A stretch of DNA of 64,000 bases from Lentzea guizhouensis (GCF_001701025.1 NZ_CP016793.1:6634001-6698000); one strand, 5' to 3'; positions 1-9,069 are shown, counted from the first letter of the stretch. Notes: generated by a model from the letters alone, not told the origin. Numbers and translations: made by a program.

Positions 1-409
1 TGGTGGTGAGCCGCAGGTCGCCGAGCCGTGTTTCGTGGCCGTCGGACAGTTCGGTGATGGCGAAGGCCCGCTCGATCGGGCTGCGGTCCGGGCCGTTGGT
101 GAGGAACGCGGCCAGGCGGGTCGCGATGCCGGGTGGGCCGTACAGCGGGACCGGGTCGCGTTCGACGTCGGCGTACAGCAGGGCGTAGAAGGCCGTGAGC
201 AGGTCGGCGCAGTGGTCGGCGTGCAGGTGGGAGATCCAGATCGCGGTCAGGTCGGTGAGACCGGTGTGGCGTTGCAGCGGGCCGAGGGTGCCGGTGCCCG
301 CGTCCATCCACACGCGAGTGTCGCCGTGGGACACGAGGTAGCCGGAGCAGGGGTTGTCCGGGCTCGGGTAGGGGGTCGCGCTGCCGAGCACGGTCAGTTC
401 CAGGCCCAT
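1..409 (-). CDS. Metallo-beta-lactamase-fold hydrolase (C-terminus off window)
   Basis: Reading the minus strand from ATG at 409 gives an uninterrupted frame to the window edge, so only the first ~136 residues are present. It begins MGLELTVLGSATPYP and carries the metal-binding motif HLHADH around residue 60, typical of RNase Z/arylsulfatase-like members of the metallo-beta-lactamase superfamily. An aspartate in the preceding WMDAGTG stretch fits the fold. There is no signal peptide, so a cytoplasmic hydrolase (ester or phosphodiester substrate) is likely. The substrate cannot be inferred. The next gene upstream on this strand is a secreted protease separated by a terminator, so the two are probably independent. 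Confidence 0.8.
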   Translation of the reverse strand, partial: MGLELTVLGSATPYPSPDNPCSGYLVSHGDTRVWMDAGTGTLGPLQRHTGLTDLTAIWISHLHADHCADLLTAFYALLYADVERDPVPLYGPPGIATRLAAFLTNGPDRSPIERAFAITELSDGHETRLGDLRLTT

Positions 410-449
410 CGGATGACCGTACCCGCGAGGCCGGCCTCGGCCACGCGTG

Positions 450-481
450 CCGCCCCCGACGGCCGGAGCCGTCGGGGGCGG
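450..481. terminator. Hairpin downstream of the secreted protease gene
   Basis: A perfect 14-bp stem (CCGCCCCCGACGGC and its complement) closes a 4-nt loop, CGGA. It lies 17 nt past the protease stop codon on the minus strand and before the next minus-strand gene. No T-run follows, which is usual for actinomycete terminators. Confidence 0.7.
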
Positions 482-497
482 TGGGAGGGGCGTGCTG

Positions 498-1805
498 TCA
501 GAGCCGCTGCCAGAGGGCAGGGGTGTTGGGCGGCTCCCAGCCGGGCTGGGACGTGTGGGGCTGGAGCACGCGGTAGGACGCGCCGTCGTAGGTGACCTGG
601 GCGCCGTTGCCGTAGGCGGTGTACGGGGCCCACGTGCCGCTGCCGGGCGGAGTGGACGTGGTCGTGGTGGTCGGCGGGGTGGTGGTCGGGCCGCCGGAGG
701 TCACCAGGCGCAGGCCGTAGACCTGCAGGATCTCGGTGATTGGCTGGAAGTAGATGGTGCCGCCGCTCTGGCAGTTGCCGGAACCGCCGGAGGTCACGCC
801 CTGGGCCTGGTCGCCGGTCAGCCACGAGCCGCCGGAGTCGCCGGGCTCGGCGCAGGCGTTGGTGCGGGTCAGGCCGGTGATGGTGCCCTCGGGGTAGGTG
901 ACGGAGGCGTTCTTCTGCTGGATGGTGCCGCAGCGCCAGCCGGTGGTGGAGCCGGAGCGGCAGACCGAGGAGCCGACCGGGGCCTCCTGGGAGCCCGCGA
1001 CCGGGACGGTGCCGGGGTAGCGGTTCACCAGGGGGCGAGGGGTGTTGCCCGCGTCGACGCGGACCCAGGCGTAGTCGTTGCCGGGGAAGCTGCTGCCCTG
1101 GATGGTGCCGCTGGGGTTGGAGGTGCGGCCGCCGGTGGACCCGCAGTGGCCCGCGGTGACGAAGCCGCCCTCGACGGAGAAGCCGATGGAGCAGCGGCCG
1201 CCGCCGGGGACGCCGTAGGCGTTGCCGCCGATGACGTCGATCAGCGGCTTCGGGTCCTCGGTGCTGGCCTCGAAGGCGAGCACGTCACCGGGCACGCCTG
1301 CCGCGGCCACCCACGCCCTCGCCTGTGCCTCGCCGCCGGACTGTGCGAGGACGGTGACCTTGTTGGTGCGCACGTCGACGTACCAGCCGGGGACGGTGTC
1401 GGGCGCGGTGGTGGCCTTGGCGTCCAGCCTGGTCTTCACGCTGTCCAGAGTGGACGCGCTGTGCTTCGCCGTGGTGGCGACGGCGCCACGCGAGCGCACC
1501 GCGTTCGTCAGCGCCGGGTTCGTGACCGCGACCGTGAGGGTGCGGCCGGTGCTGTCCAGCCAGGAACCGGCGTACGCCGAGCCGAGCTGGGACTTCAGCG
1601 CGGCATCGGTCTGGCCGGCGACCTTCTCGGCATCGAGGCGCTCGCGCGCCTGCTCAGGGGAGATGCCGAGGTCGCGGGCCATCGCGGCCAGCATGGTCGG
1701 GTCGGCCGTGCCGGCCGCGGTGGCACTCGATGTCAGCGACACCGCTATCGCCAGTCCGGCCGCCGTTATCGCCGCTGTGGCGGCGGCGACGAGCTTGCGG
1801 TTCAT
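498..1805 (-). CDS. Secreted streptogrisin/alpha-lytic-type serine protease (S1) with chitin-binding domain
   Basis: 435-residue preproprotein. Residues 1-31 are a signal peptide (MNRKLVAAATAAITAAG...). About 140 residues of alpha-lytic-protease-type propeptide follow, then a chymotrypsin-fold domain with all three catalytic motifs visible: TAGHC (His), NDYAWVRVD (Asp) and GDSGGSW (Ser). A Thr/Pro linker (TTTPPTTTTTSTPP) leads to a C-terminal CBM5/12-type chitin-binding module of ~45 residues (WAPYTAYGNG...). I chose ATG 1805 over the longer reading from 1886 because AAGGAG lies just upstream and the signal peptide begins there. Likely role: extracellular protein degradation anchored to chitin. 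It is divergent from the sensor kinase at 1934. Confidence 0.93.
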   Translation of the reverse strand: MNRKLVAAATAAITAAGLAIAVSLTSSATAAGTADPTMLAAMARDLGISPEQARERLDAEKVAGQTDAALKSQLGSAYAGSWLDSTGRTLTVAVTNPALTNAVRSRGAVATTAKHSASTLDSVKTRLDAKATTAPDTVPGWYVDVRTNKVTVLAQSGGEAQARAWVAAAGVPGDVLAFEASTEDPKPLIDVIGGNAYGVPGGGRCSIGFSVEGGFVTAGHCGSTGGRTSNPSGTIQGSSFPGNDYAWVRVDAGNTPRPLVNRYPGTVPVAGSQEAPVGSSVCRSGSTTGWRCGTIQQKNASVTYPEGTITGLTRTNACAEPGDSGGSWLTGDQAQGVTSGGSGNCQSGGTIYFQPITEILQVYGLRLVTSGGPTTTPPTTTTTSTPPGSGTWAPYTAYGNGAQVTYDGASYRVLQPHTSQPGWEPPNTPALWQRL

Positions 1806-1860
1806 GTCCGCTCCTTGCGTGCAGGGGTGGTTGCCGTCACACCGTAGGACGAGGTCCAGA

Positions 1861-1882
1861 CCAATAGGTACATACCAATTGG
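1861..1882. promoter_or_regulatory. Candidate operator, imperfect inverted repeat upstream of protease
   Basis: CCAATAGGT, a 4-nt spacer ACAT, then ACCAATTGG form a 9-bp inverted repeat with one mismatch. It is an unusually A+T-rich island in the divergent intergenic region, 56-77 nt upstream of the protease start codon. Position and symmetry suggest a regulator site overlapping the protease promoter. No cognate regulator is identified. Confidence 0.4.
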
Positions 1883-1933
1883 CCATAAAAATCGGACAAC
1901 TGTTGACTCGGCGCCGAAAGGTAGGGTCGGGCA

Positions 1934-3187
1934 GTGCAGGAACCCGAGTGGATGCAATGGCGGCGGCCAGGTCCCACGCCCGCTCAGCGACGTCGTGACA
2001 TCGGTGTCGCCGTGCTCGTGCTGCTGGCGGGCGTCGAGTTCACCGTGCTGGTCGACAGCATGGGCGCGTACCCGTTCCTGAACCCTCCCGGCCTGCCGGC
2101 GCAGGTCGCCTGGACGGCCGCGCTCTCGCTGCCGCTGGTCGTGCGGCGCCGGTTCCCGCTGGCGGTGATGCTCCTGGTGTCGGTGTTGTTCCTCGCCGCG
2201 CAGTGGAACCAGGCCGGCGACTCGCTGGTGTCGTCGGGGGTGCTGTTCCTCGCGATCTTCACCGTCGGCGCGTGGGAGCGGAACCGGCTGGTGGCGCGGT
2301 GGTCGCGGATCGGCGTCATCGGCGTGATGTTCCTGTGGCTGGGCTTCAACCTCGTGCGGTTCCTGCTCGGGCCGGACGTGCCCAGCGACAAGATGGACGG
2401 GCCGATGGACCCGGTGCTCGCCCGCGTCCTGTACGGGCTCGAGTTCAACATCTTCTTCTTCGTCTTCGCCTATGTGGTCGGGGAAATGGCGTGGACCGCC
2501 GCGCGACGCCAGGCGCAGCTGGAGTTCCAGGCCGACGAGCTGCGCCGGTCGCAGGAGCAGAACGTGCGTGGCGCGATCGCCGCCGAACGCATGCGCATCG
2601 CCCGCGACCTGCACGACGTCGTGGCGCACCACGTGTCGGTGATGGGCATCCAGGCCGGTGCCGCGCGCCGGGTGCTGGACTCCGACCCGGTGCTCGCGCG
2701 CGACGCTTTGCAGACGGTGGAGAAGACCGCGCGGACGGCGATCAGCGAGCTGCGCGGGTTGCTCGGCGTGCTGCGCGCCGACGCGGAGTCCGACTTCCAG
2801 GCCGCGCCGGGCCTCGACGACCTGCCGGAGCTGCTGGAGACCGCCCGCTCGGCCGGGCTGGAGGTCTCGCACGGCGTCTACGGCGACCCGCGCGAGGTGC
2901 CCTCGGCCGTCGCGGTGTCGGCGTACCGGGTGGTGCAGGAGGCGTTGACGAACGTGGTGAAGCACTCCGGCGCGAGCCACGTCGACGTGCGGATGCGGTT
3001 CCTGGACAGCGCACTGGAGCTGGAGGTCGCCGACGACGGCCGCGGCCGCTCCACCGGTGAGAGCGGCTTCGGCCTCGTCGGCATGCGCGAACGCGTCGCG
3101 GTGCACGGCGGGACGCTCGAAGCGGGCCCGCGCCGGTCCTCGGGTTACCTTGTCCGCGCATCGCTGCCGACGGAGGAGATCGCGTGA
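1934..3187 (+). CDS. NarL/DesK-type sensor histidine kinase
   Basis: 417 residues starting at GTG 1934. About five membrane segments lie within residues 20-190, followed by a short coiled linker, a HisKA_3 dimerisation domain with phospho-acceptor His ~227 in the motif ARDLHDVVAHH, and a HATPase_c domain (N-box VVQEALTNVVKHS, G1 box DDGRG, then GFGLVGMRER). The family autophosphorylates on His and passes the phosphate to a LuxR-type response regulator, and that partner overlaps its stop codon (GTGA at 3184). The stimulus is unknown. Divergence from the secreted protease raises the possibility that the pair controls it, but that is inference from position only. Confidence 0.93.
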   Translation: MQEPEWMQWRRPGPTPAQRRRDIGVAVLVLLAGVEFTVLVDSMGAYPFLNPPGLPAQVAWTAALSLPLVVRRRFPLAVMLLVSVLFLAAQWNQAGDSLVSSGVLFLAIFTVGAWERNRLVARWSRIGVIGVMFLWLGFNLVRFLLGPDVPSDKMDGPMDPVLARVLYGLEFNIFFFVFAYVVGEMAWTAARRQAQLEFQADELRRSQEQNVRGAIAAERMRIARDLHDVVAHHVSVMGIQAGAARRVLDSDPVLARDALQTVEKTARTAISELRGLLGVLRADAESDFQAAPGLDDLPELLETARSAGLEVSHGVYGDPREVPSAVAVSAYRVVQEALTNVVKHSGASHVDVRMRFLDSALELEVADDGRGRSTGESGFGLVGMRERVAVHGGTLEAGPRRSSGYLVRASLPTEEIA

Positions 3188-3834
3188 ACCTGCGGGTCGT
3201 GCTGGCCGACGACCAGGACCTGGTCCGCGCCGGCTTCCGGGTCATCCTCGGCACCGAACCGGGCATCGAGGTCGTCGGCGAGGCGGGCGACGGCGCCGCG
3301 GCGGTGGAGCTGGTGACGTCGCTGCGGCCGGACGTCGTGCTGATGGACGTGCAGATGCCCCGGATGGACGGCCTGGAGGCGACCAGGCAGATCCTCTCGG
3401 CCGGCGGCGTCACCCGCGTGGTCATCCTGACGACGTTCGACCGCGAGGACTACCTGTTCGAGGCACTGCGGGCGGGCGCGAGCGGCTTCCTGCTGAAGAA
3501 CGCCTCCCCCGAGGACCTCGTCGAGTCCGTCCGGGTCGTCGCGCGCGGCGACGCGTTGCTCTCGCCCGAGGTGACCCGCCGGGTGATCGCCCGCTTCAGC
3601 GCGCCCGAGCAACCCGCGCGCACCCGGCCGCCGGAGCTGACCGACCGCGAGTACGAGGTGCTCGTGCAGCTCGCGAAGGGCGCGTCGAACGCGGAGATCG
3701 CCGCGGCGCTGTACCTGGGCGAGACGACGGTGAAGACGCACGTGTCGCGGGTGCTGTCGAAGCTGGGGCTGCGGGACCGGACGCACGCGGTGGTCTTCGC
3801 CTACGAGCAGGGGATCGTGACGCCGGGCGGGTGA
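3184..3834 (+). CDS. LuxR/NarL-family response regulator
   Basis: 216 residues. An N-terminal receiver domain has acidic residues near position 8 (ADDQD), phospho-acceptor Asp ~55 in VVLMDVQMP and the conserved Lys in FLLKNASPED. A C-terminal LuxR helix-turn-helix follows (LTDREYEVLVQLAKG, NAEIAAALYLGETTVKTH). The GTG start overlaps the kinase stop, so the two are translationally coupled and form a two-component system. Its TGA is immediately followed by the stop codon of the convergent gene in the shared sequence TGATCA. Confidence 0.95.
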   Translation: MNLRVVLADDQDLVRAGFRVILGTEPGIEVVGEAGDGAAAVELVTSLRPDVVLMDVQMPRMDGLEATRQILSAGGVTRVVILTTFDREDYLFEALRAGASGFLLKNASPEDLVESVRVVARGDALLSPEVTRRVIARFSAPEQPARTRPPELTDREYEVLVQLAKGASNAEIAAALYLGETTVKTHVSRVLSKLGLRDRTHAVVFAYEQGIVTPGG

Positions 3835-4419
3835 TCAGGTGCGGGCGATCTTCGCGGCCAGCAGGCGACTGGCGAGCTCCGTCAGCCCTCGCCACAGGTC
3901 GTCGAGGAGGTCCTCGATCGACTTCGCGCGCAGCTCGTCGAGGGAGAACCCGGTGTGCCGCTCGACCTCGCTGACCGCACCTTGCCGGAAGATCCGCTCG
4001 ATCCGGTCGGCGGGGCTGTCCACCAGCTGGAAGTACAGCACCGAGCAGATGTCCATCAGCGCGTGCCAGTCCTCGTGCAGGTCGTCCTCGGGGAAGTAGG
4101 CCTGCAGCCGGCTCTCCAGCGCCTTGCCGGCCACGCGCGAGCGCCGGTACTGGCCGCCGAGCTCCTGCCGCACGACCTCCAGGTAGCCGTGGTCGGCCGG
4201 ACTGGTCTGCTTCATCCCGTGGAAGTAGGTCGCCAGGAAGTGGAACGACCCGGCCGCGTCGGTGGTCTGCGTGACCAGCTCGCCGCGCAGCTCCCGGTTC
4301 GCTCGCCGGGTCTGGACGTTGTGGTTGACCCACGTGATGAACCCGCCGAGCACCAGCGTGCCGACGATCGCCCCCGTGATGGGCCCGATGAGGGCCCGCA
4401 GCAGTTCCCCGAGTGCCAC
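3835..4419 (-). CDS. Hypothetical protein with one N-terminal membrane anchor
   Basis: 194 residues from ATG 4419. Residues ~8-30 (LIGPITGAIVGTLVLGGFIT) form a single transmembrane segment. The remainder is charged and predicted helical, with several acidic Leu-rich stretches such as SIEDLLDDLWRGL. I do not recognise the family. It is convergent with the response regulator, the two stop codons abutting without any intergenic space. Composition matches its neighbours, and its length and clean frame support a real gene of unknown function. Confidence 0.7.
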   Translation of the reverse strand: MALGELLRALIGPITGAIVGTLVLGGFITWVNHNVQTRRANRELRGELVTQTTDAAGSFHFLATYFHGMKQTSPADHGYLEVVRQELGGQYRRSRVAGKALESRLQAYFPEDDLHEDWHALMDICSVLYFQLVDSPADRIERIFRQGAVSEVERHTGFSLDELRAKSIEDLLDDLWRGLTELASRLLAAKIART

Positions 4420-4501
4420 AACCGCGTGTCGCGAGCCCGCCCCCGAGCGCTACGCCCGCGCCTCGACCGTCACACGAACGGCTCCGTACGATCGAGGTAC
4501 G

Positions 4502-5013
4502 TCACCGCGAGTGGGCGTGGTCGACGGGGAACCCCCGCGCCGTCAGGAAGTCGTCGAGCCGGGCGGCCAGGTCGTCCTTGGCGGCACCGGCCTCCAGCCA
4601 CGTGACGACCGCGGTCTCCCAGCCGCCCGCGGCGGAGCGCCACGGCCGCAGGGTCCACGTCAGCGCGACGTGCCCTCCTGACTCGAACCGCGCGCCGACC
4701 TCCAGGTCGTGATCGGCGTTGGCCCAGCGGAGCTCGCCCCGCCACCCGCGGAAGTCGAGCGCCTCGACGAACCGGGCGAGACCGCGGCCCGTCACGAAGT
4801 TGGTGACCCCGGTCAGCCGGGCGTCCAGGCCGGCGCCTGTGCGTCGACCGCGAAGAACATCCTGCGGTCGAGCGGGTCCGTCGCCGCGTGCCGTTCCGCG
4901 AACCGCACCAGCACCGACGGGTTGCGCTCACACCGGAGCACGACCTCGGCGTCGTCCAGGCAGGCCAGGCCGAGCTGCGGCGACGACCAGTCGTGCGGGC
5001 ACCGTGCGATCAC
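4502..5013 (-). pseudogene. DUF6228-like gene interrupted by a one-base frameshift
   Basis: Two minus-strand fragments in different frames make one protein. The upstream part runs from GTG 5013 (VIARCPHDWSSPQLGLACL... to FFAVDAQAP). The downstream part continues as GLDARLTGVTNFVTGRGLARF and ends ESGGHVALTWTLRPW...VVTWLEAGA. Late motifs of this kind (GGHVxLTWTLRPW, TWLEAG) are what I associate with DUF6228. The join lies near 4828-4836 in a GGCGCCGGCC context and needs one additional base to restore a ~170-residue frame. Function of the family is unknown. Either a genuine decayed gene or a missing base in the sequence. Confidence 0.6.
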
Positions 5014-5070
5014 GCCGGACAGGCTATCCGGCTCGCAGATCGACTGCCGGCTGCGCTGGACGTCATCGCA

Positions 5071-5100
5071 CTTTGTCAACCAAGATTCAACATTGTCAAA
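5071..5100. promoter_or_regulatory. Paired TTGTCAA repeats in galK upstream region
   Basis: TTGTCAA occurs at 5073-5079 and 5093-5099, 20 bp apart. The outer sequences CTTTGTCAA and TTGTCAAAG also form an inverted repeat with one mismatch. This A+T-rich patch lies in the 171-bp divergent space between galK and the DUF6228-like gene, 85-115 nt before the galK start. Candidate promoter/operator only. Confidence 0.35.
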
Positions 5101-5184
5101 GCGGCCCGCGCCCGTCATCCTCATCGCCAGCACTACTGCGGCAAGCTCTGCGGCAACACGAACGACGGCGTGGGATCGGGTGGC

Positions 5185-6324
<1,140 letters not shown>

Positions 6325-6330
6325 CGCGGT

Positions 6331-6336
6331 TATGCT
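6331..6336 (+). promoter_or_regulatory. -10 box for tRNA-like gene 1
   Basis: TATGCT sits 10 nt before the 5' end of the first tRNA-like gene, a fitting -10 position for a transcript beginning at the mature 5' end. No convincing -35 is seen. Confidence 0.45.
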
Positions 6337-6346
6337 GAGGTCAATG

Positions 6347-6421
6347 CCAGGGTCGTAGCGCAGAGGCAGGCGCCCGGCCTGCACAGCCTGGACACGCCGG
6401 TTCGAATCCGGCCGCCCTGGC
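6347..6421 (+). tRNA. tRNA-like gene 1, anticodon GCA (Cys-like)
   Basis: A cloverleaf can be drawn. The acceptor stem is CCAGGG/CCCTGG plus an inner CG/CG pair, with a bulged T at 6353. T56-A57 corresponds to U8-A9. The D-arm is GCGC-AGAGGCAG-GCGC. The anticodon stem is CCGGC/GCC(T)GG with one bulged T, around loop CTGCACA (anticodon GCA). A 4-nt variable loop and a T-arm GCCGG-TTCGAAT-CCGGC complete it. The 8-bp bulged acceptor and the imperfect anticodon stem are unusual. The D-arm is identical to tRNA-like gene 2 although the anticodon differs. Antisense reading of this type of sequence produces spurious ORFs, which were ignored. Confidence 0.6.
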
Positions 6422-6427
6422 AGGCCT

Positions 6428-6499
6428 GGTCCCGTAGCGCAGAGGCAGGCGCGTCGCCTTTGCAGGGCGAACACGCTGGTTCGAATCCAGCCGGGACCG
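6428..6499 (+). tRNA. tRNA-like gene 2, anticodon TGC (Ala-like)
   Basis: Complete cloverleaf: acceptor GGTCCCG/CGGGACC (7 bp, perfect), U8-A9, D-arm GCGC-AGAGGCAG-GCGC, anticodon stem TCGCC/GGCGA around TTTGCAG (anticodon TGC), 4-nt variable loop and T-arm GCTGG-TTCGAAT-CCAGC. CCA is not encoded. It begins 6 nt after tRNA-like gene 1 ends, so the two are co-transcribed. The SDR start codon lies only 16 nt downstream, which implies one transcript for both RNAs and the protein gene. Confidence 0.7.
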
Positions 6500-6515
6500 C
6501 ACCATGGAGCACAGC

Positions 6516-7826
6516 ATGATCAGCGAGGCCGAGCTCGCGGCCTTCCACGCGACGATGGGGCGGTTGCGGGCGTTGCCGGCCGACGACCCGGTGCGGCTGC
6601 AGGCCGAGCGGGTCGCCGAGTCGTTCGCGCGGGAGGGGCGGCAGCGGCGCAAGAAGGTGCGCACGGTCGAGCGGGCGCGTGCCGACGCGGCCGTGGACGC
6701 GGCGACGGCGACCGGGGCGGTGGACCGGCGGGAGGACGCACCGCTGGCGCCGGCCGCGGGGGAGCAACGGGCGTTGGCGCGCTCCAGGCGTTGTTACGTG
6801 TGCAAGGAGCCGTACCAGCTGGCCGATGCGTTCTACCACCGCTTGTGCCCGTCCTGCGCGCGCGAGAACGCCGAACGCCGCAACGCGCGCACGGACCTGC
6901 GTGGCCGCCGTGCGTTGCTCACGGGCGGGCGGGTGAAGATCGGGTTCCAACTGGCGTCGATGATGCTGCGCGACGGGGCGTCGTTGCTGGTCACGACGCG
7001 TTTTCCGAGTGACGCCCGGCGGCGGTTCGAGCAGGCGCCCGGCAGCGCGGAGTGGCTCGACCGGCTGACCGTCGTCGGCATCGACCTGCGTGACCCGCGC
7101 CAGGTGCTGGGCCTGGCCGAGGACCTGCGCGCGGACGGGCGGCCGCTCGACGTGCTGGTCAACAACGCCGCCCAGACCGTGCGGCGCCCTCCGGAGGCCT
7201 ACGCGGCGCTCATCGCGGGGGAGACCGGCCCGTCGGCCGCGCTGACCGCGCCGGGCTTCACGCCGATGCTGGCGGTGGGCCACAACCCCGGCGCGCTCGC
7301 GCTGGCCTCGCTCGACGAGGCGGGCCTGCTGCCGGACACCGCGCCCGCCAACTCCTGGTCGGCGCTGCTCGGCGAGCTGGACGCGGCCGAGGTGCTGGAG
7401 ACGCAGCTGGTCAACGCGCTGGCGCCGACACTGCTGTGCGACCGGTTGCTGCCGTTGCTGCTCGCCTCGCCGCACCCGCGCCGGTACGTGGTGAACGTGA
7501 GCGCCGTGGAGGGGCGGTTCGCCGTGCGGAACAAGACGTCCGGGCACCCGCACACGAACATGGCCAAGGCGGCGCTGAACATGCTGACGCGCACGAGCGG
7601 GCCGGAGCTCGCCGAGCAAGGCGTGTACATGTGCTCGGTGGACACCGGGTGGATCACCGACGAGAACCCCGCACCCAAGAAGGCGAGGCTGGCCGGGAGC
7701 GGGTTCCGGACGCCGCTGGACGTGGTGGACGGGGCGGCACGGGTGTACGACCCGATCGTGCGGGGCGAGGCGGGGGAGCCGGTGGCCGGGGTGTTCCTGA
7801 AGGACTACCGGGAGGCGGCGTGGTGA
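6516..7826 (+). CDS. Zinc-ribbon SDR-fold protein (atypical short-chain dehydrogenase/reductase)
   Basis: 436 residues from ATG 6516. ATG 6504 is in frame, but GGAG with a 6-nt gap precedes 6516. After a charged helical N-terminus, four cysteines in two CxxC pairs (CYVCKEPY...RLCPSCARE, ~85-120) form a zinc ribbon. A Rossmann domain follows: cofactor loop TGGRVKIG instead of TGxxxGIG, then VLVNNAAQT, then PHTNMAKAALNM, where the usual YxxxK Tyr is replaced by Thr while Lys is kept. This arrangement looks family-wide rather than a mutation, and suggests a redox or RNA/protein-modifying role different from classical SDRs. It directly follows two tRNA-like genes and is coupled (GTGA) to the next ORF. 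The substrate is unknown. Confidence 0.8.
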   Translation: MISEAELAAFHATMGRLRALPADDPVRLQAERVAESFAREGRQRRKKVRTVERARADAAVDAATATGAVDRREDAPLAPAAGEQRALARSRRCYVCKEPYQLADAFYHRLCPSCARENAERRNARTDLRGRRALLTGGRVKIGFQLASMMLRDGASLLVTTRFPSDARRRFEQAPGSAEWLDRLTVVGIDLRDPRQVLGLAEDLRADGRPLDVLVNNAAQTVRRPPEAYAALIAGETGPSAALTAPGFTPMLAVGHNPGALALASLDEAGLLPDTAPANSWSALLGELDAAEVLETQLVNALAPTLLCDRLLPLLLASPHPRRYVVNVSAVEGRFAVRNKTSGHPHTNMAKAALNMLTRTSGPELAEQGVYMCSVDTGWITDENPAPKKARLAGSGFRTPLDVVDGAARVYDPIVRGEAGEPVAGVFLKDYREAAW

Positions 7827-7963
7827 GCGGGACCGAGCCGGTGGTGGTGAGGTGGCGCGGGGCTGGGCCGGTTGTGGTGAGGCGGAGTGGGACCGGGTCG
7901 CTGGTGGCGGGGCGGAGTGAGGCCGGACCGGACGTGGTGAGGTGGAGCGGGGACGTGCCGTGA
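7823..7963 (+). CDS. Small decapeptide-repeat ORF between SDR and LRR genes
   Basis: 46 codons starting with a GTG that overlaps the SDR stop, and ending in a TGA that overlaps the GTG of the LRR gene. It therefore fits exactly, with 4-nt overlaps on both sides. The DNA is four degenerate 30-bp tandem repeats. The protein reads as 10-residue units: SGTEPVVVRW, RGAGPVVVRR, SGTGSLVAGR, SEAGPDVVRW. Third codon positions are mostly G/C, as in real genes here. No known family. It may be a small structural or binding peptide, or only a coupling spacer. Confidence is limited because a repeat-only ORF could arise by slippage. Confidence 0.45.
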   Translation: MSGTEPVVVRWRGAGPVVVRRSGTGSLVAGRSEAGPDVVRWSGDVP

Positions 7964-9069
7964 GCGAGCTGGAACCACTGCTGACCTGGCTGAGGACCGG
8001 CTCCACCACCGAGGAGCGGCTCGACTTCCCGACCGGCACCGCGCTGCCCGACGGCCGCCTCGACCTGTGCAAGCAGGCGCTCGGCCCGGACGGTGCCGCC
8101 CAGGTCGCCGCCGCGTTGCGCCCCGGCGTGGTCAAGCACCTGCTGCTCGGCACCGACGGTCTCGGCGACGGCGCGGCCGGCATCGCGGGAGAGGCCGCCG
8201 CACGCGAGGTCGAGACGCTCTACCTGGGCTGCAACGGGATCACCTCCGGCGGCGCGTGCCGGCTGGCGGACAACCTGCGGATGTCACCCCAGGCGAGCGC
8301 GGTGACCGGCATCTGGCTCAAGCGCAACCCGATCGCCGATGGTGACGCGGCGAGCGCGCTCGTGGAGGCCGCGCGGTCGCTGCGCACGCTCGACCTCGTC
8401 CAGACCGGCCTCGACGCGGACGGCGCCGCCCGGCTCGTGGCCGCGATCCTGCTGGCACAGCGGCAGGGCCGGCGGATCGAGCGGCTCTACCTGGGCGGCA
8501 ACCCGCTCGGTCCGCGCGGCGCGACCCACCTGGCCGCGTTGCTGGCGGCGGGCGCGGTCGACGAGCTGTACGTGTCGGCGGCGCAGCTGGGTGACGAGGG
8601 CGCGAACACCGTCGCCGAGGCGTTGCGGACGAGCAGGCTGAAACGGCTTTCGCTGGCCGGCAACGGAATCGGTCCGCAGGCGGCCGCGAACGTCGTCACG
8701 GCGGCCGCGGCGGCGGGCGTCGAGGTGTGCGACCTCGGGCAGGTCAAGGCCGCGAAAGTACTGGGGGCGCAACCGAACCGGCTCGACGAGACCGCCACGA
8801 CCGCGATCGCCACCGCGCTCGCCGACCGGCCGCACCGGTTGCGGCACCTGGTGCTGACCCACACCGGCCTGCGCAGCCAGGCCGCGCACCGGTTGCTGGA
8901 CGGGGCGCAACGGGCCGTCACGCCGACCCGGTTCGTGCTGGGCAAGGGGGTGGCGGGCAGCATCAAGCAGCGGCTCGACGCGTTGGCCGCCGCGATCCCG
9001 GCGCAGCCGGAGGTGCCGGCGGACGTGGCGGCGGTGCGCAGCGTGCACCGCCAGCCGCCTCAGGCCTGA
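7960..9069 (+). CDS. Leucine-rich-repeat protein (ribonuclease inhibitor/RanGAP-like)
   Basis: 369 residues from GTG 7960. Repeated units of ~28 residues follow the RNI-type pattern LxLxxNxIxxxGAxxLAxxL, for example LYLGCNGITSGGACRLADNL, RLYLGGNPLGPRGATHLAAL and RLSLAGNGIGPQAAANVV. This fold makes a curved solenoid used for protein-protein binding. There is no signal peptide, so it is cytoplasmic. It is coupled to the repeat ORF and SDR gene upstream. Convergent with the next gene, the two coding ends overlapping by 10 bp. Likely a scaffold or inhibitor in the same system. Partner unknown. Confidence 0.8.
   Translation: MSELEPLLTWLRTGSTTEERLDFPTGTALPDGRLDLCKQALGPDGAAQVAAALRPGVVKHLLLGTDGLGDGAAGIAGEAAAREVETLYLGCNGITSGGACRLADNLRMSPQASAVTGIWLKRNPIADGDAASALVEAARSLRTLDLVQTGLDADGAARLVAAILLAQRQGRRIERLYLGGNPLGPRGATHLAALLAAGAVDELYVSAAQLGDEGANTVAEALRTSRLKRLSLAGNGIGPQAAANVVTAAAAAGVEVCDLGQVKAAKVLGAQPNRLDETATTAIATALADRPHRLRHLVLTHTGLRSQAAHRLLDGAQRAVTPTRFVLGKGVAGSIKQRLDALAAAIPAQPEVPADVAAVRSVHRQPPQA

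Noticed and set aside
1903..1927. Sigma-70 promoter TTGACT...TAGGGT before the sensor kinase
   Set aside because: The spacer is only 13 bp, too short for a functional pair, so it was not listed.
7823..7963. Non-coding tandem repeat only
   Set aside because: Not fully rejected, but exact stop-start overlaps at both ends favour a translated ORF; kept as a low-confidence CDS.
6330..8183. Long minus-strand ORF containing GFEPACPGCAGRAP-like and RLPLRYG-like stretches
   Set aside because: It is the antisense of two tRNA-like genes and of the SDR gene. Such peptides are a well-known artefact of reading tRNA genes backwards.
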